Source of the DNA: an uncultured Mobiluncus sp.
GTDB lineage: Bacteria; Actinomycetota; Actinomycetes; Actinomycetales; Actinomycetaceae
Direction of reading: 5' to 3'
Assembly: GCF_947087965.1 (NCBI RefSeq)
Contig: NZ_CAMUES010000001.1
Location: 124,001-188,000 of the forward strand
Length of the DNA stretch: 64,000 nt
Shown piece after piece: positions 1-9,851 of this stretch (its first letter is position 1; every line of letters starts with the position of its first letter). The position numbers and the translations under genes are program-made. The notes under the pieces are model-generated. The model made no database searches. It worked only from the letters and a program-made list of their open reading frames with translations, and had not been told where the DNA came from.

Positions 1-186
1 ATTTTTCGGATGGGGAGATAAAAAATCCAGTTCCGCAAAAGCATTGAATGTGAAGATAACGCATGAAGCGGCGGAAACCACTCCCTAGTGCCCCGAAGTT
101 GCGTTGCTGCTGTAGCTTCCGTTCCTGATAGACCATTGTGTGGTCCGGGTCATGACGGGGTCACGCTCACGAAGTTGATACTCGTT

Positions 187-215
187 TTGTTGAAACCTTA
201 GCGCGGAGGTATGAT
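187..215 (+). promoter_or_regulatory. Probable rho promoter with long 5' leader
   Basis: TTGTTG (187-192) and TATGAT (210-215) are separated by 17 bases, a good sigma-70-type match. The inferred transcript would have a leader of about 140 bases before the rho GTG at 361. Rho genes are often autoregulated through their leader, but I see no decisive structure here. Bases 1-186 show no coding sequence I can support. Confidence 0.6.
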
Positions 216-360
216 TTTATCAACACGGCTCAGCCGCGGGTCCGTAGATATCTTCCGGGCCAAACCCGATTCGTAATCTTGAGTCGGTCTGCTTGCGAAC
301 CTTCGTATTTGGGAACGTTGCGCAAGTTTTTACCCATTAACCTTTGAGATAAGGACACTT

Positions 361-2088
361 GTGAACGACAATCAACTGGCTGCTATGAAGCTTTCGGAAC
401 TGCGCGAACTGGCAAAGTCGCTGGGCATTAAAGGCATTTCTCAGGCTCGAAAACCGCAACTTATTGAAGCGATTATTGAAAAACAGAAGTCTGGAGGCGC
501 AGCTGCTGACTCCGCACCCCACAAAACTGCGACTCCGGAACGGTCTCAGGCCTCTGAACATGATGGTGAGAAAGACTCTGCATCTTCCGCAAGCCAGGAG
601 CGTGCGGCGCGTCGTCACCGTCGCGCTTCCGCTCCGGCGGGCGAACCTGCCGGGGAAGATAACTCCGAAAACGCGGCGGCCCCCCTTGACGTTAAGGCAG
701 CGTTGGAGCATGACCTGGGGGCTAAGCCCTCGCGTCGTCAACGCAACCATGATGACGCCGAGTCTGCCACAGAAAACAATCCTCAGCTGGAGGCGGTGGC
801 TCAGGGAGCCAGCGTGCGGCGCGAACAGACTCAAGAAGAGCGGGGCGAACGCTATGACCGTCGTAATCGCAATGATCGCCGCGGGCGTAACCGTAACCGT
901 AATCGTGGACGCGATCGGGATGACAGCGACAACACCGGTAGCGAAGAAATCAGCCCTGAAGAATTGCTGCCCATTGCAGGCATCTTGGAGGTGAAAGAGA
1001 ACCACGCTTTTGTCCGAACCTCCGGTTACCTTCCCGGACCCAACGATGTCTACGTGACTTTGGGGCAAGTGCGCCGGTGGGGACTGCGTTCCGGCGATGC
1101 GATTGTGGGGGCCGTGCGCAAGCCTCGTGAAGGTGAAGAACGCCGCGTCAAGCACAATGCTCTGGTGCATCTGGAGTCCATCAACGGTCAGAGCATTGAG
1201 GAGGCCTCGCAACGAATCGAGTTTTCCAAGCTGACCCCGCTGTATCCCGATGAACAGCTACGCTTGGAAACATCTTCGAAGGTATTAGCTCCGCGGATTA
1301 TTGACCTGATGGCTCCTATCGGCAAAGGCCAGCGCGGCCTGATTGTGTCTCCGCCGAAAGCCGGCAAGACTATCATCTTGCAGCAAATTGCCAACGCGAT
1401 TTCTATAAACAACCCCGAAGTACACATCATGGTGGTTCTGGTGGATGAACGTCCGGAGGAAGTCACCGATATGCAGCGCACGGTCAAGGGGGAGGTTATT
1501 GCCTCGACTTTCGACCGCCCTGCCTCGGAGCACACCACGGTGGCAGAACTCGCCATTGAGCGGGCCAAGCGCCTGGTGGAACTGGGCGGCGATGTCGTGG
1601 TGCTGCTGGATTCCATCACCCGGTTGGGGCGTGCTTACAACCTAGCTGCCCCGGCTTCGGGTCGGATTCTCTCCGGCGGTGTGGATGCCTCCGCGCTGTA
1701 CCCGCCCAAGCGATTCTTTGGTGCCGCCCGCAACGTTGAAAATGGCGGCTCCTTGACCATTATTGCTACGGCCTTGGTTGAAACCGGCTCCAAGATGGAC
1801 GAGGTTATCTTTGAGGAATTCAAAGGCACCGGCAACATGGAGTTGCGACTGTCCCGCGAACTGGCTGAAAAGCGTTTGTACCCGGCGGTGGACGTCAATG
1901 CTTCGGGTACTCGCCATGAAGAGGTGCTGTTCACGAAGGAAGAGCTGAGCGTACTGTGGCGGCTGCGCCGAGTGCTGGCGTCTCTGGAACTGGAACAGGC
2001 CGCGGGTGTGGTACTTCAGAAGCTGAAAGATACCCAGAACAATGCCGAGTTCCTGATGGCTGTCGCCAAGACGACTCCCGCGGAATAG
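361..2088 (+). CDS. rho: Transcription termination factor Rho
   Basis: Hexameric RNA helicase/ATPase that terminates transcription. The 575 residues begin with the Rho N-terminal helical domain (about 1-42), followed by a long low-complexity insert rich in Arg, Asp, Asn and Glu (about 43-195, with an RNRNRNRGRDRDD stretch). After that come the cold-shock-like RNA-binding domain and the RecA-type ATPase core. Visible core motifs are Walker A PPKAGKT, Walker B VVVLLDSITR, and the SGGVDASALYPPKRFFGAAR region. The insert is typical of high-G+C Gram-positive Rho and is thought to bind RNA. The start is GTG at 361 behind AAGGA. prfA, which often follows rho in this phylum, is not next to it here. 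A strong intrinsic terminator follows. Confidence 0.98.
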   Translation: MNDNQLAAMKLSELRELAKSLGIKGISQARKPQLIEAIIEKQKSGGAAADSAPHKTATPERSQASEHDGEKDSASSASQERAARRHRRASAPAGEPAGEDNSENAAAPLDVKAALEHDLGAKPSRRQRNHDDAESATENNPQLEAVAQGASVRREQTQEERGERYDRRNRNDRRGRNRNRNRGRDRDDSDNTGSEEISPEELLPIAGILEVKENHAFVRTSGYLPGPNDVYVTLGQVRRWGLRSGDAIVGAVRKPREGEERRVKHNALVHLESINGQSIEEASQRIEFSKLTPLYPDEQLRLETSSKVLAPRIIDLMAPIGKGQRGLIVSPPKAGKTIILQQIANAISINNPEVHIMVVLVDERPEEVTDMQRTVKGEVIASTFDRPASEHTTVAELAIERAKRLVELGGDVVVLLDSITRLGRAYNLAAPASGRILSGGVDASALYPPKRFFGAARNVENGGSLTIIATALVETGSKMDEVIFEEFKGTGNMELRLSRELAEKRLYPAVDVNASGTRHEEVLFTKEELSVLWRLRRVLASLELEQAAGVVLQKLKDTQNNAEFLMAVAKTTPAE

Positions 2089-2102
2089 GTTTTTTACTGT
2101 TC

Positions 2103-2146
2103 AAAAGGTTCCCCTCTCGCGTTTGTGCGGGAGGGGAACCTTTTTT
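2103..2146 (+). terminator. Intrinsic terminator after rho
   Basis: A 14-bp stem AAAAGGTTCCCCTC/GAGGGGAACCTTTT with a 14-base loop ends in a run of six T. This is a textbook Rho-independent terminator placed 15 bases after the rho stop codon. Confidence 0.9.
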
Positions 2147-2225
2147 CGTAGTGGAGTGCGGCAAAAAATCTGGCAATTGTCAGGACAAATGTTACCAGTG
2201 TTACGGTTGCGAAAGATGAGGTCCA

Positions 2226-2254
2226 TTGTGAAAACAGTGGTTTTTGTTTAGAAT
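2226..2254 (+). promoter_or_regulatory. Probable promoter of the NlpC/P60 gene
   Basis: TTGTGA (2226-2231), a 17-base spacer and TAGAAT (2249-2254) lie about 70 bases before the TTG start at 2323. Confidence 0.6.
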
Positions 2255-2322
2255 CGTTAAATCTGTTGTAAACTGCCAATGGATGTGGTTAGAGTTATAG
2301 AAGCTGTTAAGGGAGGCAGGCT

Positions 2323-3684
2323 TTGCGTAACACAGACCAGTTTGGACGATGGAAACGTCGCTTGGCGGCGATGAGTGTGGCTGCTGCAATGACGCTGGGG
2401 ATGGGAACAATTCCCCTGGCCGTGGGCGCCCCGAGCGCCAAACCGGATCGCATTGCCCAACTGGAAAGTGCCATTGCCCGCAATCGGGTGAAAGTTGATG
2501 AAGCCCAGTTGCACTATGCCCAAACGGCTGAGGATTTTGCCGAGGCTACCGACGCTCTCAATGCGGCCACCGCCGAAGCCAGTGACAGCGCGAAGAAAGC
2601 CCAAGCAGCGAAGCGAGAAGCCGATGCAGCCAAAGCCAAATTGGGTCGACTAGCTGTCGCGATGTATCGCCAAAACAGCAGCGGGTTATCTGATTTGGCG
2701 GCTATCACCGAATCCGACGCCTTCCGCGACGCCGCTTTGAAAGAAGCCGCCACCGATGCTTTGGGTAATCAGGCAGACAGCCAAACTCAGGGATTGATGG
2801 CGTTGCAAAATGTCGCCGAAGTTTTGAGCGACAAAGCCAATCGCGCTGCCAAAGCTAAGAAAGATGCCGCAGCCAGCCTGGCTACTACGGAAAAAACCGC
2901 TCGTGCTCAGGCGCAAGAAGCCTTGGACGAGCTAAACAAACTCGAATCCCAGCGGGAAAAAATTATCGTTGAGTTGGCGCGGGAACGCGAAGTGACGATT
3001 GCGGAAGAAAAAGCCCGTCAGGAAAAAGTCGAACAGGAACGTCAAGCAGCGCTAGCGGCCGCGGCACAGCGCCAACGTGAAGAACAAGAAGCTCTGGCCG
3101 CCCAGCAGGCCGCAGCCCGGGCAGCCCAGCAGGCCGCGGAGCAAAAAGCCCGTGAGCAGGCCGCCAGAGAACAGGCAGAGCGTCAGGCTCGCCAGCGCGC
3201 AGCTTCGGGGCAATCGCCGCAAGCGACCTCGCAGCCGAGCGTTGTACCCTCCCAGCCGACAACGGCACCAGCACCGACTTCTCAGCCCGCTTTGCCTCCC
3301 AGTAACGCCGCGAGCGGAGGATTTGGGCCGAGCTTACTGGAGTGGGCCAAAACGAAAACGGGACTTCCTTACATCTGGGGAGGAACCGGGCCGGATGGCT
3401 ACGACTGCTCCGGACTGGTTTATGCGGGGATGAAAGAACTCGGTAAAGGGATGCAGCGGTCCGCGGCCGCCCAATACAACTCCTACGCCAATGTACCCTT
3501 CAGCGAAAAACAGCCGGGAGATTTGGTGTTTTGGTCGAATAACGGGACTGGTAACGGGGTCTACCACGTGGCCATTTACTCCGGTGGCGACACCATCCTG
3601 ATGGCGCCTAAGCCCGGTGGTACGGTGGGTACTTTCAACTTCTATAACCAGAATAGGATTATGCCTTTCGTGGCGCGCCTCTAA
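2323..3684 (+). CDS. Secreted coiled-coil NlpC/P60 peptidoglycan endopeptidase
   Basis: Probable RipA/RipC-like cell wall hydrolase that cleaves peptide stems during growth or division. The 453 residues comprise an N-terminal signal sequence (basic RRLAAM followed by a hydrophobic stretch ending near VGAPSA), two long coiled-coil regions (about 40-230), an Ala/Gln/Arg/Glu-rich linker, a Pro/Ser/Thr/Gln-rich spacer (about 280-325) and a C-terminal NlpC/P60 domain. The catalytic Cys lies in GYDCSG (about C362) and the catalytic His in YHVAIYSGG (about H415). The coiled coil probably keeps the enzyme inactive or recruits an activator, as in other actinobacterial Rip proteins (family knowledge). 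The TTG start at 2323 is chosen because GGGAGGCAGG precedes it. tilS follows 12 bases later and may be cotranscribed. Confidence 0.93.
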   Translation: MRNTDQFGRWKRRLAAMSVAAAMTLGMGTIPLAVGAPSAKPDRIAQLESAIARNRVKVDEAQLHYAQTAEDFAEATDALNAATAEASDSAKKAQAAKREADAAKAKLGRLAVAMYRQNSSGLSDLAAITESDAFRDAALKEAATDALGNQADSQTQGLMALQNVAEVLSDKANRAAKAKKDAAASLATTEKTARAQAQEALDELNKLESQREKIIVELAREREVTIAEEKARQEKVEQERQAALAAAAQRQREEQEALAAQQAAARAAQQAAEQKAREQAAREQAERQARQRAASGQSPQATSQPSVVPSQPTTAPAPTSQPALPPSNAASGGFGPSLLEWAKTKTGLPYIWGGTGPDGYDCSGLVYAGMKELGKGMQRSAAAQYNSYANVPFSEKQPGDLVFWSNNGTGNGVYHVAIYSGGDTILMAPKPGGTVGTFNFYNQNRIMPFVARL

Positions 3685-3696
3685 TAGAATGCGTCC

Positions 3697-4944
3697 ATGA
3701 GTTCTCTGCCCCCTTTCGTTAGCCCTGAGGGTGCCGAAACGCGCCTTTGGGAGCGCGATGCCGGGGGGGATTTGGGGGAAATTCAGCTCGCGGTGCGCCG
3801 GGTGCTGCAATCACTAGGTTCCCCCGACAGTACTCTGTTGTGTCTGGCGCTATCGGGGGGCCCAGATTCGTTGAGTTTAGCGGCGGCGCTGATTCGTGTC
3901 GCCCTGCGTCACCCGCGCCCGTGGGCTATCAGTTGCCTTACGGTAGATCACGGCTGGCGGCCTGAATCCGCCTCAGAATCCCAAGCCGCCGTCCAATGCG
4001 CCCACGAGCTGGGGTTTACTGCGGCGACAGTGTTGCGGGGCGAAAGCGGCGGGGGCACAAATGGGCCAGAGGGTGAGGCGCGTCTGTTGCGCTGGGGGTT
4101 GTTGGCACGCGCCGCCGTCGCCGAGGCCAAAGCCCAGGGAAAGGACCACGCGGTTATCCTCACCGGGCATACGCTTGATGACCAGGCCGAAACCGTCTTG
4201 TTACGTTTGGCGCGTGGCTCCTCACTACGTTCGATTTCGGCTATGAGAGAGTTTGAGTCCCTGGATTGCCAAACCGGTCTACCCTTACGTTTTGCCTGGA
4301 GAGAGGAAGAGTCCGGTGTTGATGCCGCGGTGGATTTGCGCCTAGCGCGTCCGTTGCTGGGAATTCGGCGGTCCTGCACCCAAGCCGCTTGCAAGCAGGC
4401 TGGGCTCGTAGCCGTCAACGATCCGAGTAACCGAATGGAAGGCCCCGTGAAAACTGCCGCTGGCCAGCCGTTACCTCGTGCTGCCATCCGGGAACGGGTT
4501 ATGCCCGCGCTCGCGGCCGCGCTCGGCCAAGACCCCGCTCCCGCACTGGCACGTCTGGCCGGTCAGGCCGCCGCGGACGACACCATACTGGAGGCGCTCG
4601 CGGCAGAAGTCTTTTGGGAAGTGCTCAGCGATGAGCCCGGCGAGGGGGAACCGGGGGACAGTGTGAAACTTGACCTCACAGTCATTGAGGGGTACAAATA
4701 CCGCGACCTAATCCGCTATTCTGCCCCGGTCCTGCGCCGGGTGGTACGCCGAGCGAGCCTGTTAGCAGGGGCGAGGGTGGATTCCCTGACTGCAGCCCAC
4801 CTGCGTGGCGTAGTGGACCTGATTCATGATTGGCATGGCCAAGGCCCGCTGGCTCTGCCCGGGATTACCGTGACCCGCCGGGATGGCTTCTTGGAATTTG
4901 CCCGCCACCGCGATGTTTCCGAACGCGAAAATCTTTCGGATTGA
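3697..4944 (+). CDS. tilS: tRNA(Ile)-lysidine synthase TilS
   Basis: ATP-dependent enzyme that attaches lysine to C34 of the AUA-reading tRNA(Ile), changing its charging from Met to Ile. The PP-loop signature SGGPDS lies near residues 51-57 of 415. LTGHTLDDQAETVLLRLARGS is the conserved second block, followed by RPLL(G)IRR and a C-terminal TilS domain. It is next to hpt, the classical tilS-hpt-ftsH arrangement; here a reversed glycosyltransferase gene is inserted between hpt and ftsH. Confidence 0.95.
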   Translation: MSSLPPFVSPEGAETRLWERDAGGDLGEIQLAVRRVLQSLGSPDSTLLCLALSGGPDSLSLAAALIRVALRHPRPWAISCLTVDHGWRPESASESQAAVQCAHELGFTAATVLRGESGGGTNGPEGEARLLRWGLLARAAVAEAKAQGKDHAVILTGHTLDDQAETVLLRLARGSSLRSISAMREFESLDCQTGLPLRFAWREEESGVDAAVDLRLARPLLGIRRSCTQAACKQAGLVAVNDPSNRMEGPVKTAAGQPLPRAAIRERVMPALAAALGQDPAPALARLAGQAAADDTILEALAAEVFWEVLSDEPGEGEPGDSVKLDLTVIEGYKYRDLIRYSAPVLRRVVRRASLLAGARVDSLTAAHLRGVVDLIHDWHGQGPLALPGITVTRRDGFLEFARHRDVSERENLSD

Positions 4945-5048
4945 GCCAAATTCTGACGCATTTAGGCAATGCGGAGGGAAAGTCTAAAATGGACACGGAC
5001 CAGCAGGAAAACTTTTAGAATGTACCTGCAACTTGAGGGAGGCATGTG

Positions 5049-5603
5049 ATGGACGCTGCAGACATGGGCGCAGACATGGAACGGGTCTTATTGACCGAGG
5101 AACAGATTCAATCAAGGCTCGCCCAGATGGCGGCCGTCATTGACAAAGACTACGCGGGCCACGAAATCCTGCTGGTGGGGGTGCTGCGCGGGGCGGTCAT
5201 GGTGATGGCTGACTTGGCTCGGAAACTGCACTCGCCCATTCAGATGGATTGGATGGCGGTGTCCTCTTACGGTTCAGGGACAAAATCTTCCGGGGTGGTG
5301 CGGATCTTGAAGGATTTGGACACCGACATCAAAGACCGTCACGTCTTAATCGTGGAGGACATTATCGATTCCGGTTTGACCCTGTCTTGGCTGGAGGCAA
5401 ACCTGCGTACCAGGGGGTGTGCCTCCCTGAACATTGCGACTCTGCTACGCAAACCGGATGCCGCCAAAGCGGTGGTGAATCCGCGCTACGTCGGCTTCGA
5501 TATTCCCAACGAATTCGTGGTTGGATACGGCTTGGACTACGCCGAACATTACCGCAACCTGCCGTTTATCGGGCTCTTAGCGCCCCACGTTTACGAAAAG
5601 TAG
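5049..5603 (+). CDS. hpt: Hypoxanthine phosphoribosyltransferase
   Basis: Purine salvage enzyme converting hypoxanthine (or guanine) and PRPP to IMP (or GMP). The PRPP-binding motif VLIVEDIIDSGLTL is intact, as are the N-terminal LVGVLRGAVMVMADL block and the C-terminal FVVGYGLDYAEHYRNLP region typical of bacterial HPRT. I prefer ATG 5049 (184 residues) because GAGGGAGG ends six bases upstream; an in-frame GTG sits immediately before it at 5046. It lies 100 bases downstream of tilS and ends 8 bases from the convergent glycosyltransferase gene. Confidence 0.95.
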   Translation: MDAADMGADMERVLLTEEQIQSRLAQMAAVIDKDYAGHEILLVGVLRGAVMVMADLARKLHSPIQMDWMAVSSYGSGTKSSGVVRILKDLDTDIKDRHVLIVEDIIDSGLTLSWLEANLRTRGCASLNIATLLRKPDAAKAVVNPRYVGFDIPNEFVVGYGLDYAEHYRNLPFIGLLAPHVYEK

Positions 5604-5611
5604 TTGCGCGG

Positions 5612-6826
5612 CTAATCCTGGGGGAACACGTAGTCGGGATCGATGGCGTCCAGATGCTGGCGTGCTGTCGCGTTTTCTTCCTGAGCGGAGCGGTACAGGA
5701 CTTCGTAGCTGTCCAGAGTATTTTCAAAGTCATGGGATTGGGCTATCTCTAAGCTCATCTTGCCCATAAACCTGCGTTTTTGCTCGTTTATAGCCAGGTC
5801 CTCCAGGTAATCAGAAAGGGCCTCAACGTCTCCGGGCTGGAACAGGTAGCCATTGACTCCGGGACGCACCAAGTGCGGCAGACCGACCGCATTCGCCAGG
5901 ACTACCGGAATGCCCGAACTCATCGCCTCCAAAGTCGCCAAGGACTGCAACTCTCCGGTGGAGGCATTGACAAAAATATCGCTGCGCGCATACATCTCAA
6001 TGAGGGCCTCGTCGTCCTGGTAATCATGGAAAGTAACCCGGTCTATGACCCGAAGTTCCGCGGCTTTCCGGCGCAAGTCCTCTTTCTTAGTGCCGGTTCC
6101 CACAATGTCAAAGTGCAGTTTGGTAGAGGGCTGCAACAGAGCCAGGGCGGCGATGATATCTTCTACGTGTTTCTGTTTTTCCAGACGGCCCACGTACAAA
6201 AGGTGGGGAATTGGGTTTTTTTCAGCATTTTGAGCGGCAGCTTGGTAAATCGGCAAATTCACCCCGTTGCTGATGGAGACGCCACCGCCGAGATGCGCGT
6301 GTTCTTTCATGACTGCGATAGCGGTAGGGCTGGGGGCGACCAGGCGATCGGCTCGTTGAAACACGTTTCCCAGGTCTCTCCAGGCCATGTCCGCCAGTAG
6401 CTTGCTGATGAACTTTGGGACGCCACAAGAGAGGCGGTCAAGGAGGTTTTCCGGAGTGAAGTGGTTCGTGACAATTAACGGCAGCCCCAATTCGTTGGCG
6501 TATTTGCACACGACCCGACCCACGCTGAGGTGAGATTGCACATGTACCACATCGGGGTTCAAGCCCTGCAGAATTCGGCGCACGGTACGACTAATTTCCC
6601 AAGGCATGCTCAGAGAGAAACCACGGAGATATGCGAACTCGTGGGAACGCATCCGGTGTTCGGTAATACCCGCCACGTTGGCGATGTACGGCCGGGAAAC
6701 CGGGGAAGGAGCGATGACATGAACTCTGTGGCCTCGAGCGTGCAGTCCGCGAGCCAGGTTCTGGGAAAAAATCGCATTCCCACTCACATCTGGGGGATAT
6801 GAATCAGCCGCGATAACAATTTTCAT
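5612..6826 (-). CDS. GT4-family glycosyltransferase
   Basis: Retaining glycosyltransferase of the GT-B fold, 404 residues. The N-terminal acceptor domain starts MKIVIAADSYPPDVSGNA and contains HVQSHLSVG and NHFTPEN. The C-terminal donor domain carries LLYVGRLEKQKHVEDII and the E-x7-E element GELQSLATLE, which binds the sugar nucleotide. It resembles phosphatidylinositol mannosyltransferase/diacylglycerol glycosyltransferase relatives, but donor and acceptor cannot be read from sequence. The start at 6826 is chosen because it gives the canonical N-terminus; the frame stays open upstream only as an antisense shadow of ftsH. It is divergent from ftsH. Confidence 0.9.
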   Translation of the reverse strand: MKIVIAADSYPPDVSGNAIFSQNLARGLHARGHRVHVIAPSPVSRPYIANVAGITEHRMRSHEFAYLRGFSLSMPWEISRTVRRILQGLNPDVVHVQSHLSVGRVVCKYANELGLPLIVTNHFTPENLLDRLSCGVPKFISKLLADMAWRDLGNVFQRADRLVAPSPTAIAVMKEHAHLGGGVSISNGVNLPIYQAAAQNAEKNPIPHLLYVGRLEKQKHVEDIIAALALLQPSTKLHFDIVGTGTKKEDLRRKAAELRVIDRVTFHDYQDDEALIEMYARSDIFVNASTGELQSLATLEAMSSGIPVVLANAVGLPHLVRPGVNGYLFQPGDVEALSDYLEDLAINEQKRRFMGKMSLEIAQSHDFENTLDSYEVLYRSAQEENATARQHLDAIDPDYVFPQD

Positions 6827-6925
6827 GGTGCTCTCTTTGCGGTTAGCGTAAAACTGCGGGAATGCACCCATTTTATAGCTGTTTGGTAGGCTTAAGGTGT
6901 TGTACCGGATAACGGAAAAGTGAAC

Positions 6926-9208
6926 ATGGACAAGACGAATAAAACTCAAAAGAAAAAACAAATCTCTGGCGGCATTGCGGCTTTTGTAGTCATCGCTATC
7001 ATTGTGGCTTTCATGGTTTTTTCTGCCCAAGGCGGTCCCACTCGCATTACTACTGACGAAGGCTTGACGCTGCTGCGGGGCAATACCGTTGAAAAAGTCG
7101 TTATCAACGATGGCACCCAGACCGTCAGTATGGAGTTGACCAAGTCCTACCAACGTCCGCGGGCGTACCTGCCAAAAGACGGTCCTTTCGGGATGAAGCC
7201 GAATGCTGACGCGGGTAAAAAAGTCTCTTTTTCTTATGTTCGTCCCCAAGCGGAAACCGTTGCGAATGCGGTAGCCGACGCGAAACCAAAGAAGGGTTTT
7301 GATTCTATCTATCCGGTGTCCTCCTGGTGGGAGTCCATGCTCACTTTGATGGTGCCGATGATTATCCTCTTTGTGGTGTTTTTCTGGTTTGTTTCGCGCA
7401 TGAGCGGGGGAATGGGTCCTCTCGGGATGGGGCGAGCCAAGCCACGGATGTTCAACAAAGAGGACGAAACGAAAGTGACTTTCGCTGACGTTGCGGGAGT
7501 CAATGAAGCTGTGGAGGAATTGGAGGAAATCAAAGAGTTCCTTGCGGAACCCGAAAAGTTCCGCAAGCTCGGGGCGAAAATTCCCAAGGGGGTGCTGCTC
7601 TACGGTCCTCCCGGCACGGGTAAGACCCTGTTGGCTCGCGCTGTCGCCGGAGAAGCCGGGGTACCGTTCTTTTCTATGAGCGGTTCCGAGTTCGTCGAGA
7701 TGTTTGTGGGTATGGGTGCTTCCCGGGTGCGGGATTTGTTTGAGCAGGCGCGGGCGGCGGCTCCGGCCATCATTTTTGTTGACGAGATTGACGCGGTAGG
7801 CCGCCACCGCGGCACCGGCCTGGGCGGGGGGCACGATGAACGTGAACAGACCTTGAACCAGCTGCTGGTAGAGATGGACGGATTCGACGAACGCACCAAC
7901 GTCATCATGATTGCCGCCACAAACCGTGCCGACGTACTCGATCCAGCTTTGCTGCGCCCCGGTCGTTTTGACCGTCAAGTAGCAGTTGAAGCGCCGGATC
8001 TCAAGGGACGCGAAGCGATTCTGGCGGTTCACTCGAAGAACAAGCCCCTGGCTCCCGAGGCGGATATGAAATCACTGGCCAAACGCTCCCCGGGATTCAC
8101 CGGCGCGGACTTGGCTAACGTTTTGAACGAAGCGGCCTTGCTGGCGGCACGACACAGCCGGGAAATCATCACCGCTCAGGATCTCGATGAAGCGGTAGAC
8201 CGGGTTATTGCCGGACCCCAAAAGCATTCCCGGATTATGAACGACCATGACAAACTGGTCACCGCCTATCACGAGGGCGGCCACGCCTTGTGCGCCGCAG
8301 CATCCAACTATTCCGACCCCGTGACGAAAGTGACGATTCTGCCCCGCGGACACGCCTTGGGCTACACCATGGTCATGCCCACCGAGGATCGCTACTCCGA
8401 AACCCGTAATCAGTTGTTGGACCAGCTAGTTTACGCCATGGGAGGTCGAGTCGTAGAGGAAATCGTGTTCCAGGACCCCTCTACCGGGGCGTCTAACGAC
8501 ATTGAAAATGCCACCGCTATCGCCCGTAAGATGGTGACCCGCTGGGGCTTGTCGGCCGGGTTGGGGGCGGTTCGTTACGGCAGCTCCCACGATGAACCTT
8601 TCGTGGGTATGGATTATGGCAAAGCGCAGGAGTATTCCGATTCCACTGCCCATGCTATCGACGCGGAAGTACAAGCTTTAATGGAAGCCGCCACGCGAGA
8701 AGCCTGGTCCATCATTACTGAGAACCGTGACATTTTGGACACGCTGGCACGCCGCTTGCTGGAGGAAGAAACTCTGGACGAGAAAGCCTTGGATGTCATC
8801 TTTAAGGATGTTAAGAAAGCACCGCGCCGTGCCGTCTGGCAGTCGTACGAGGGCTTGATCTCTGACGGCCGCGGACCCATCGAGATTCCTGAAGCCGTGA
8901 GGATTCGTAACGCCAAAGCTAGCGCGAAACCGGGAGAAAGTTTTGCTCTGGACGGTGCCGACCGCCCGTTGGCGGATTCCGGGATCGGGGGGACCGTGCC
9001 GTTTGGGCAGGGGGAAGTGAAAACTGAGGAAAGCCCGGCAACTTCGCAACCGGACGCCGCAGCTCCGGCTGATTTGAGTCTGCCGATTCCTCCGACCAGG
9101 AAAGAACACGAGGTGCGCATTCTCGACGACACGGACCCGTTGCCTCCAAGTGAAAACCCGACCGCGGAACCTTTACCGCCAGCGCCTAGTGAGAAAGAAA
9201 ACGAATGA
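6926..9208 (+). CDS. ftsH: ATP-dependent zinc metalloprotease FtsH
   Basis: Membrane-anchored AAA+ protease for quality control of membrane and short-lived proteins. It has about 760 residues. TM1 is near residues 13-33 (IAAFVVIAIIVAFMVFS) and an external segment follows. TM2 is near 135-155 (LTLMVPMIILFVVFFWFV). The AAA domain has Walker A GPPGTGKT (about 227) and Walker B IIFVDEIDAVG. The zinc site is HEGGH (about 449-453). A Pro/Glu-rich tail of about 100 residues ends the protein. ATG 6926 is preferred since GGAAA lies 7 bases upstream; a GTG six bases earlier (6920) is possible. The stop overlaps the folE start (ATGA), so ftsH heads the folate operon. Confidence 0.97.
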   Translation: MDKTNKTQKKKQISGGIAAFVVIAIIVAFMVFSAQGGPTRITTDEGLTLLRGNTVEKVVINDGTQTVSMELTKSYQRPRAYLPKDGPFGMKPNADAGKKVSFSYVRPQAETVANAVADAKPKKGFDSIYPVSSWWESMLTLMVPMIILFVVFFWFVSRMSGGMGPLGMGRAKPRMFNKEDETKVTFADVAGVNEAVEELEEIKEFLAEPEKFRKLGAKIPKGVLLYGPPGTGKTLLARAVAGEAGVPFFSMSGSEFVEMFVGMGASRVRDLFEQARAAAPAIIFVDEIDAVGRHRGTGLGGGHDEREQTLNQLLVEMDGFDERTNVIMIAATNRADVLDPALLRPGRFDRQVAVEAPDLKGREAILAVHSKNKPLAPEADMKSLAKRSPGFTGADLANVLNEAALLAARHSREIITAQDLDEAVDRVIAGPQKHSRIMNDHDKLVTAYHEGGHALCAAASNYSDPVTKVTILPRGHALGYTMVMPTEDRYSETRNQLLDQLVYAMGGRVVEEIVFQDPSTGASNDIENATAIARKMVTRWGLSAGLGAVRYGSSHDEPFVGMDYGKAQEYSDSTAHAIDAEVQALMEAATREAWSIITENRDILDTLARRLLEEETLDEKALDVIFKDVKKAPRRAVWQSYEGLISDGRGPIEIPEAVRIRNAKASAKPGESFALDGADRPLADSGIGGTVPFGQGEVKTEESPATSQPDAAAPADLSLPIPPTRKEHEVRILDDTDPLPPSENPTAEPLPPAPSEKENE

Positions 9209-9780
9209 ACGCGACCTATGACCCTGAAGGGGTGACCCGGGCAATCCGGGATCTGTTGGTGGCCGTAGGGGAGGACCCCAACCGTGAGGGCTTGCGCGAA
9301 ACTCCGGACCGCATGGCTCGCTCTTTTGCGGAGCTGCTGCAAGGCTACCAGGAGGATCCGCGAAAGCATCTGGGGCGAATGTTCCCGGTGGAACACAACG
9401 ATCTTGTTTTGGTCAAAGACATTCCGTTCAACTCCATGTGCGAACACCACCTGCTTCCGTTCGTGGGCCGGGCGCACGTGGGCTATATTCCGCAGGGGAA
9501 ACGGGTTACGGGACTGTCCAAGTTGGCACGGCTGGTAGACGGTTACGCCCACCGTTTGCAGGTGCAAGAACGCTTGACCCAGCAAATCGCCGATGCGATG
9601 TGGGGTGTGCTCCAACCGCAAGGGGTCATCGTGGTGCTGCAGGCTGAGCATATGTGTATGACAGTGCGCGGGGTAAAGAAGCCGGGGGCGCGGACCACGA
9701 CTTCTGCAGTGCGCGGGGTGATGGAACAATCCAGCACGACGCGTTCTGAGGCCATGAGTCTCATTTTGTCCGCAGATTAG
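9205..9780 (+). CDS. folE: GTP cyclohydrolase I
   Basis: Converts GTP to 7,8-dihydroneopterin triphosphate, the first step of folate synthesis. In the 191 residues the zinc ligands are visible in FNSMCEHHLLPFVG (Cys and His) and AEHMCMTVRG (second Cys). RxGLxxTPxR appears as NREGLRETPDRMARS. The four-base overlap with ftsH and the following folP/folB-folK genes define one operon. Confidence 0.97.
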   Translation: MNATYDPEGVTRAIRDLLVAVGEDPNREGLRETPDRMARSFAELLQGYQEDPRKHLGRMFPVEHNDLVLVKDIPFNSMCEHHLLPFVGRAHVGYIPQGKRVTGLSKLARLVDGYAHRLQVQERLTQQIADAMWGVLQPQGVIVVLQAEHMCMTVRGVKKPGARTTTSAVRGVMEQSSTTRSEAMSLILSAD

Positions 9781-9851
9781 GACGCTGCCAATAATCGGTT
9801 CGGATTCTGCCTGAGCCGGTTCAGAAACGAAACAGGAAAGAGGAATCGGGG

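Noticed and set aside
6827..8032. Long minus-strand open frame continuing upstream of the glycosyltransferase gene
   Set aside because: It is antisense to ftsH, lacks recognisable domains, and the glycosyltransferase has a canonical N-terminus at 6826.
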